This document shows, piece after piece, positions 57,843 to 64,000 of a stretch of DNA of 64,000 bases (position 1 is its first letter; each line of letters opens with the position of its first letter). A program made the translations under genes and the position numbers. The stretch is from assembly GCA_030762895.1 (NCBI GenBank), contig CM061062.1, positions 4,863,293 to 4,927,292 of the forward strand. The letters are read 5' to 3'. This DNA comes from Sophora flavescens. Taxonomy: Eukaryota > Streptophyta > Magnoliopsida > Fabales > Fabaceae. The notes beneath the pieces were generated by a model. The model was not told the DNA's origin and did not search any database. It saw nothing but the letters and a program-made list of their open reading frames with translations.

Positions 57843-58004
57843 AATCATGCATTATTTTTACTTGTAATTATTTGATCAATTTCATATTGATGTGTAGTCT
57901 CGTAGACAACTCGATAGTTGGGAGTGTGGTTACTATGTCATGAGACATATGCTAGACATTGTCTCCCATGATATTAAAGATAAATGGATGCAGGTAATAA
58001 ATAG

Positions 58005-58049
<45 letters not shown>

Positions 58050-58050
58050 T

Positions 58051-58081
<31 letters not shown>

Positions 58082-58247
58082 TGTATTTTGTTAATTAATT
58101 ATATTCTGTTTTTTGACTTAATTTAATTAATGCTTGCATTAATTTGAAGTTGTAGGCTTTCGACAATGAAGATAGCTTGACTATTAAGGAATTCACAAGC
58201 TTGAGGTTGCATCATTCTTTTTTGAGTATGCTAAAGAGAAACAAGTA
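57010..58247 (+). pseudogene. ULP1-like (C48) protease domain gene
   Basis: Exons joined by GT...AG introns: ISLIARLAAWAASYQHDVFT (57050), then PAMARGILPSYGFLDPTVIQ and the His-bearing NNHWQLFLLCPAQHTVVFLY (about 57480-57540), then NKPTWIIPK (57745), the Cys-bearing QLDSWECGYYVMRHMLDIVS (57905-57965), and an end in LSMLKRNK with stop TAG at 58245. His and Cys of the catalytic set are visible. The Asp after the second strand appears as Tyr (FLYSLH), so activity is doubtful. A TAG at about 57200 interrupts the first exon. ULP1-like genes are often carried by plant CACTA and MULE elements. Confidence 0.75.
57789..58082. repeat. (ATT)n and (TA)n microsatellites in ULP1 introns
   Basis: An ATT trinucleotide run at 57789-57840 and TA runs at 58004-58044 and 58058-58080 lie within introns of the ULP1-like gene. 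Confidence 0.9.
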
Positions 58248-58778
58248 GACTTAGATCATAGGGCTGTAATGTTTTAGTTATATACTTAGAACATTATTAG
58301 ATTGTGTATATCATGACTTAATTAATTAGTTAGCTTAGCCAATTTTGGTAAAGTATATATGATGTAAGATATTCATATATACAAAGCAATATAGCTTGAT
58401 TCTGCCATTTGAATGAATTTCTGGTGTTTTTGTGTATATTTGAAAGCAGGTGCCATGTAAGTTAACTGAAAGCAAACCAAATTTAAAACCGACGTTACAA
58501 GTCACATATAACAGCAGTTACTCTAGACAACCGCTATTACAAGTTAACTAGTAACGGCGGTTATAAAACCAACCGTTGTTACAAGTTACTTCATTCATTG
58601 CTTTGATATTCAATCTGACACCTGTAAAGGTGGTCTTCCCAACAACCGCTGTTACAGATTTACTTGTAACAGCGGTTGTATAACCGACGTTACAAGTTTA
58701 ACTTGTAACATCGGTTGAATTAACGTCACCTCCATATCCGACGTTAAAAGTCACTTTTAACCACGGTTAAAAGTGCTT

Positions 58779-59661
58779 CCTCCGCTACCCGATACTGAAC
58801 ATGGTTTCCTTGGGGCGTTTTCACAGTTATATCTAGTAAAAAACTTGCATCAGTTCGTGCCCTCCATCAAATCCCTAATTTCCTCTACACTCCTTGACGC
58901 AGAATCGATTGGTTCTTTCAAATCACCACATAATAAGAGCGGGATCGGTTCAAATCATCCATGGAAAGCGAAGCCTTGGTCGAACTCGTCGTGTCGGTGT
59001 TGCTCTGTCTTCTTCTCCCAAACCAATCTGGGCAAAGAACGACAAGGGACACCAAGAGACCATAACGAGAGGGTAAGAGGGAATGTTAAGCTAGGGACTA
59101 TTTAGCAATTCCAGAAAAAAACTATAGAATCATTCTCAAGTTACTATTTTTTTGGGGCAATTGATCTACACCATCTATTAATTTATTAATAAATCTAGTG
59201 GTAATAAATGGTGCTTCATGGGTGAAACACTTGATTCACTACTTCATGCTAGCCATTACCAAAGTATTGTCACCGATATTTACCATGCTTGATTTTGTGA
59301 AAGCAATCTAGCGATAAAATGGCAGGATATATAACATTAATGACAGCATGGAAAGCGGAAACATAATTTTTAACTGCCAATGTATTTATTTTCTTTAGTC
59401 GGTTGGTGAATTATTGGATGAATAACAATGGGCATATATGGCATACATATGAAATATGAGTAGAGAGAAGTAAATTCATCTATCCAACCATTCATAAAGT
59501 ACTCAAATCCAATGAGATATGTGCAAATTCTAAGCCAAATCGTGGTCCCTAATCTTTAGCAAATAGAGAATGAGTATATTAACAAACAATAAAGATGATA
59601 CTCATCCACCATGACATTTAAATATTTCATGCAATAGCAGTAGTAGCTCTTCATGTATACT
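58779..59661. repeat. Direct repeat unit, right copy
   Basis: Similar to 53770-54482 over its length, from CTACCCGATACTGAACATGG to CTCTTCATGTATACTTG, with ~190 extra bases at 59060-59248. It continues into TTTAATATATATAAGAGCG where the left copy is interrupted by the CACTA element. Confidence 0.8.
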
Positions 59662-60319
59662 TGTTTAATATATATAAGAGCGTGATATTTAATCATAGCC
59701 AGATAGGTGATGTCATGTGGACCATTAGTAACCGTTTTGTGTTTTTGCAAATATGTATGTGGCCCCTTAATGCGTAGGATGTGAGGTGAATTAAGGGAGC
59801 TAATAGGAGACAAAATTGGAGGAATAATGGAATGTCATGAGGTAAGGATGATGAAAAGAAAAGGACGAAGTAGATGAGGAAGGAGGGGCCAGGTCATCAC
59901 GTGAAGAAAATTAAGGTTCATCATCAAGAGGTGAGAGTGTTAGGTGAGGGTTGTACTATGGATAAAGAAGGCTAACTAGAGTAGAAGGCATAAAATAAAA
60001 TATATATTAAAATGAGATGTAGAAAAAAGAAAGCCCAACTCAAGGAAAATGACATGTCTACATATAGTCACAAAAATTTTCTCTGCTGGTGGTGTCTAGG
60101 AGAATGAAACCTCTCAAGATTTACGTTATTATCTTACCTACCTCAGAGGCGTGATAATTGAAACTTGAAATTACACAAACTTCTTCTATGGAGGTGAATC
60201 TAGTTTTCAAAATAATGCTAGTATTAAATATAATTAATTCAAAAATCATAGAAGGCCAGCGTAACTTTTGGTAAATAGAAAGATGATGGGTTTTATTCCA
60301 AAATTAAGAAGTGAAGATT
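59662..60319. other. Intergenic, AT- and purine-rich
   Basis: No gene or repeat boundary recognised. Confidence 0.5.
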
Positions 60320-60327
60320 GCTAACAT

Positions 60328-61115
60328 TAGGGGTGTTCATCAACCGATCCAAACCGATCCAAACCGCAAAAACCGAATCGAAAAACCGAAAACCGAACAA
60401 ACCGAAAACCGAAAAAACAACAATTTTTTATTGGATTGGATCGGATTTTGGATCTTATAGTGAAATCCAATCCAATCCAATCCAAACCGATCTATTATAT
60501 ACATATACTATTATTTTTGAAATTATAGTATTACTCATTCTTAAACATTATTCTTCATACTTTTATGTCCCTCATTCTCTTTAATATTTTTGTTAGAATG
60601 ACATATATAAGACTATTTAGAATAAATATTAATGTCTTAAAGTTATATTTTACTAAAAGTTTTGATGCATAACATATATATATATATCTGATTGAGTAAT
60701 CATGAAAAATAGGAAAACAATTAAGTAAATTTGAAAAATAATTAGCTACAATTTATTTGTAGCCCATTCAAGAAAAAAATAGGATAAGTGTGAGTAGATA
60801 TAGAGAATTAATATAAAAGAACGTGTTAAAAAATATCAATAATTTTTTTCTTCTTAAACTCCCAAATTAAAACAAAGATTATCTTTTATTCACTGTTAAA
60901 TAAGTAGAAATGACACTTGACATTAGAAAAAAAAATAAAGTATGACAAAAACCGAATTATTCAATCCAATCCAAACCGCATTTGATTGGATTGGATCGGA
61001 TCGGATTTTTTTAAGGAAGCAAATCGATCCAATCCAAACCGCACGATGTTTTCATCATTGGATCGGATGGCTTTTTAGTTCAAAACCGATCCAATCCAAT
61101 CCGCGAACACCCCTG
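60328..61115. mobile_element. hAT-type MITE, 788 bp
   Basis: Begins TAGGGGTGTTCA and ends GAACACCCCTG, hAT-like inverted ends (consensus YAGGG). Flanked by GCTAACAT on both sides (60320-60327, 61116-61123), an 8-bp duplication. Both subterminal regions are filled with ATCCAATCCAAACCG/CGGATTGGATTGGATC words in both orientations. The short frames at 60318-60584 and 60942-61139 are translations of these repeats, not genes. Confidence 0.85.
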
Positions 61116-61123
61116 GCTAACAT

Positions 61124-61770
61124 CTCCCTTTTGAAATAGAGGGGAGAGGAAGGTAGTGTTATAGTATTCTTTTTTCTTTAAAAAAATGTTGCAAAAAAAA
61201 ATTATCTTCTAGGTCTCTTTTTTATTAATTTGGCCTCTTTAAAAATTAGATTTTGTCCCCGCCACAATATTTATACTATTTGAGCTCTTTTTTAGTTGAT
61301 GTCAGTGTTAACTTCCCCTCTTTGAATATATAATTTAGAAGGCATTCTCATTATTATTTATCATTATTATTTATACAATATAAATAGGACAACATTTGTA
61401 CAATATACTCATATTTATTAATATCTCTACAACATTTCAAAATACACAATATCTTGATACTCTCCCATTTTAATACGCGTCTACAAATGTCTCGTATGTT
61501 GTCCATAGTTATTATAAAAATAAAAAAAGGTTTCCTTTACAAACTTACTTCTGACCAAAGTTTACAAAGAATTTTAACGTGTTCTAATGGTGATCAAATT
61601 GAGCAAGCTAGTATTGAATCAGAATCAAGTAATGTTTCAACCACCCCAGGTACAAATTTATGCTATGTATTAATATGGCTGCCATAACAAACAACTTTTA
61701 AAAAACTTAGTTCAAAACCCAAGGAATGAATTAAACACATTAACCAAACATCGTCATTCATAATCAATGA
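61124..61770. other. Intergenic, AT-rich
   Basis: Contains short open frames (61454-61687) with no recognisable domain. Confidence 0.5.
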
Positions 61771-62090
61771 GTGTGTATTTGGTTTCACGTTGGAAACCTC
61801 CAGAATTGATTATGCCATGCATCTGTCAAACGTGATTTTAGTAAAAAATGATATGTTTGGTTACTTGCAAATAAAATTGATTTTACCTCCAGAAGCGATT
61901 GTAACTAGAAGCTACAAAAGTAGCTTTTGAGTTGAGTTGAAAATTTTACACTAAGTTTTACATCAAATTTACTTTCAAAATAAAAACATTCAAACATAAA
62001 TCACTTCACTTTAAACTCAATTCTAACCGAATCAATTTTAAAAAATCAATTACATTCGAAATCACTTTTATCAAATGCTTGTGAACACCT
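61771..62090. mobile_element. Possible MITE
   Basis: Starts GTGTATTTGGTTTCACGTTG and ends around TCACTTTTATCAAATGCTTG, weak inverted ends. Similar words to the MITE at 53124. No target duplication found. Confidence 0.3.
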
Positions 62091-64000
62091 AATTTTGTCC
62101 GGGTATTTTCCTTTTTAATTAATATTTGAAAAAAATAAAATAAGAAAATGCATAAAAATTCTCTAAAAATTGGTTATGTTATTGGCCCAATTTGTTTCTG
62201 TTACAAATTGTTTTGAGTCCAAAACCAAGTGAAGAAATGTTTAAATAAATAAAAAAACAAAACAAAAAACAAAACAAAAAATAGAAAAAAAGCAAGATTT
62301 CTACTGATAATTAAAAAAATTGAAAAAAATCTTTTGGAAAACATGTTTTCTTCACTGACTCGCTCAAGTGTAGCTCTCACAAGGCTCAAGGCTATTAGCC
62401 TCTATTTTTGGGCAATTTCCAGAACTTGGAAAAGCACTTTTGCCTAGACCAGTGAAATGAAACACAAAAGTGGAGTTTGGAAAAAGATTGAAACATATTT
62501 TGATCACTGCAACACTCCACTAGTGGAGTCCCTTTCCATCATAGCTGGCATAATCAGAATTGTTTTGTCATCTTCTCCTCCAAATGGTGCATAAATTCAG
62601 CAAACATAGCAGAAACAAGGGGGGAGGAAAACAACAAAAAAACCCATCTCTTCCTGGCGTGACACCCCCCTCCCTCTCTGATTTTTTCTTTCTTTTTTTC
62701 CTTCTCTTTCTCTTTTCTTCTTCCTCTCCTCTCACGTTCCAGGCACTTTTTTTCTTTCTTCTTCTTTCATCTTCCTCCTCCCATTTCTCTTCTTCACCAT
62801 AAATCCATCTCCTTCAACCCTTCTTCCTCCTTCACCATAAACCCATCACCTTCATCTTTCTCCTCTCATCCTTCATCTTCTTCAACAACCCAACAACAAC
62901 AAAAAAAAGAGAACCAGCCACACACACACACTCACCTTCATCCTTAACTCCATCTTCCTCCTACCATTTCTCTTCTTCAACCCAAAGAAGAATAAAAAAA
63001 AAAAGAAGAAAAATCCACATACACTCACACAACTCAGATCCGGTTCTGGTTCGTGCTCCACCACTGCGAGCCATACGCGAACCGCTGCTTCTCCTCCATC
63101 CTCCGTGCCGCCATCGCGTCTGGACTGGACCAGCTCCATCCGGTCGTTCCTTCACCGCGCCGGACGCCATAACCGCCGCGCCTGACCCGGCCACTCCAGA
63201 TCCGGCCAGAACCACGATCTGCCCGAGCCACGCCGTCCACCATCGGGCAAGACCAGTCGTAGAGCCGCCTCGCCTCCGCCCAGCACCGTCTTTCGACGTC
63301 ACTATTCCTCCGGATCTGCTTCCTTCCTCCGCCGCGCACCACCGGGACAGTCGTGACAGCATCCCCACGCAGATCCGCGCGGCTTGCCGGCAGTTACGCC
63401 GTCGCCGGCCTTCGTCCCCACCCAGCACGCAACCGCCGCGACCGCCGGCCCTTTCCGCACCCGCTCTCTCTGCCAGTAACCCCGCCGCGAGTTACGGATC
63501 CGGCGCCGCCCCTTCCGCCTCAACCACGAGCTTCGACAGTGCTTGCCGTGACGACCACCTGGTTCTTCTCTTCACCCTCACACGTACAGGTGAAAGAAGA
63601 TGGCCTTGGTTCTTTTTTTGTCATCTATCCTGACTTCTTAGTTGTTTATCTCTGTTCTATTGATTATTGTTTATGCAGAATTGGTTTGAATGGGTCATTA
63701 GGGTCATGGGTAAGCTATTGGGCCAGGCTAAATGGGTTTCATCTAACTAAATGTTTTTTGTCGTATTGTAATACCCCTTTTTATCCATTTTTATAAACAG
63801 ATGACTAAAATAGAATAATTATTGAATTATTTTGGGGATTGTTTTGTGATAGGTTTCACACTCAATTCCTTAGATGCGAGATAGTTCTGTGGACATATTT
63901 GCCATGTTCTACCTTGTTTAGGAGTTTTTGACATAAAAATAAAAAATAAATAAAAAACGAAAATACATAAAAAACTTTTAAAAAAATATAAAATCAAAAA
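62091..64000. other. CT-rich then GC-rich region; partial LTR or gene 5' end
   Basis: TGTGAACACCTAATTTTG at 62091 could be an LTR start. There is a T/C-rich tract at 62660-62900, then about 500 bp GC-rich DNA (63040-63560) in which several frames are open but all are Pro/Arg/Ser-rich and none has a recognised domain. A GCAG/AGGTGAAAG-like splice context lies near 63588. The sequence returns to AT-rich by 63600 and runs off the window. A long LTR or the 5' leader of a gene are both possible. Confidence 0.3.

Larger units (their letters stand above)
54486..58775 (+). mobile_element. CACTA element with Transposase_24 and ULP1-like genes
   Basis: 4290 bp, starting CACTAGTGAAAAATATGC and ending GGTTAAAAGTG (CACTTTTAACC on the other strand), with CTT on both sides (54483-54485, 58776-58778). 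Both ends carry TGTAACAGCGGTT/AACCGATGTTACA repeats (54515-54790, 58470-58770). Two coding blocks lie inside, both damaged. The inverted ends are short and imperfect, so the right end is less certain than the left. Confidence 0.7.

Noticed and set aside
60318..61139. ORFs with repeated KPIQT/NPIQT motifs
   Set aside because: They are translations of ATCCAATCC repeats in a hAT-type MITE.
62882..63523. Several Arg/Gly-rich ORFs in the GC-rich tail
   Set aside because: Open in many frames because of base composition; no domain, start context or splice structure supports one of them.

Overview
The window looks like nuclear DNA of a flowering plant, probably a eudicot and possibly a legume (the legume guess is weak). 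It is AT-rich, has long intergenic stretches, and almost every recognisable coding region belongs to a plant transposable element: MULE, CACTA, hAT and MITE DNA elements, Ty3/gypsy and Ty1/copia LTR elements, LINE and SINE fragments. I found no convincing intact single-copy host gene. All element genes I could follow carry stops, frameshifts or insertions.

Layout. 1-6,490: two CACTA right ends that share an 82-bp subterminal repeat, a LINE reverse transcriptase fragment, a 429-bp solo LTR and a nested pair of small MITE-like elements. 6,500-49,988: the centrepiece, two inverted copies (A and B) of one Mutator-like (MULE) element, flanked together by a near-perfect 9-bp target duplication. Each copy has long terminal inverted repeats (TIRs) with TATA boxes and ~250-bp tandem repeats, a MULE transposase reading inward from one TIR, and a plant-mobile-domain (PMD, MAIN-like) gene reading inward from the other. 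The two genes converge, as mudrA and mudrB do in maize MuDR.

Copy B (about 42,291-49,988) is uninterrupted. Copy A (6,500 to about 42,290) has been swollen by nested insertions: a 7.5-kb gag-protease-only gypsy element (9,336-16,883), a solo LTR (17,644-18,894), a 15-kb copia block (20,786-36,022) and a 3.46-kb CACTA element (37,623-41,085) that carries a B3-like exon. The copia 3' LTR holds a second gag-only LTR element (22,242-29,021), whose own 3' LTR holds a further solo LTR (22,535-23,811). Copy B preserves the empty site for the gypsy element, the first solo LTR, the copia junction and the CACTA element, so these boundaries could be set by comparing the two copies.

49,998-64,000: a GC-rich coding-like fragment, LINE/SINE and MITE remnants, a CACTA element with Transposase_24-like and ULP1-like genes (54,486-58,775) beside a ~0.7-0.9 kb direct repeat, a 788-bp hAT-type MITE with an 8-bp target duplication, and a CT-rich to GC-rich tail that runs off the window.

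How the parts work together: the transposase should cut at the TIRs and the PMD protein is a candidate accessory protein. Both copies share the same frameshifts, so they were probably duplicated or moved when the parent was already defective and depended on helper protein from elsewhere.
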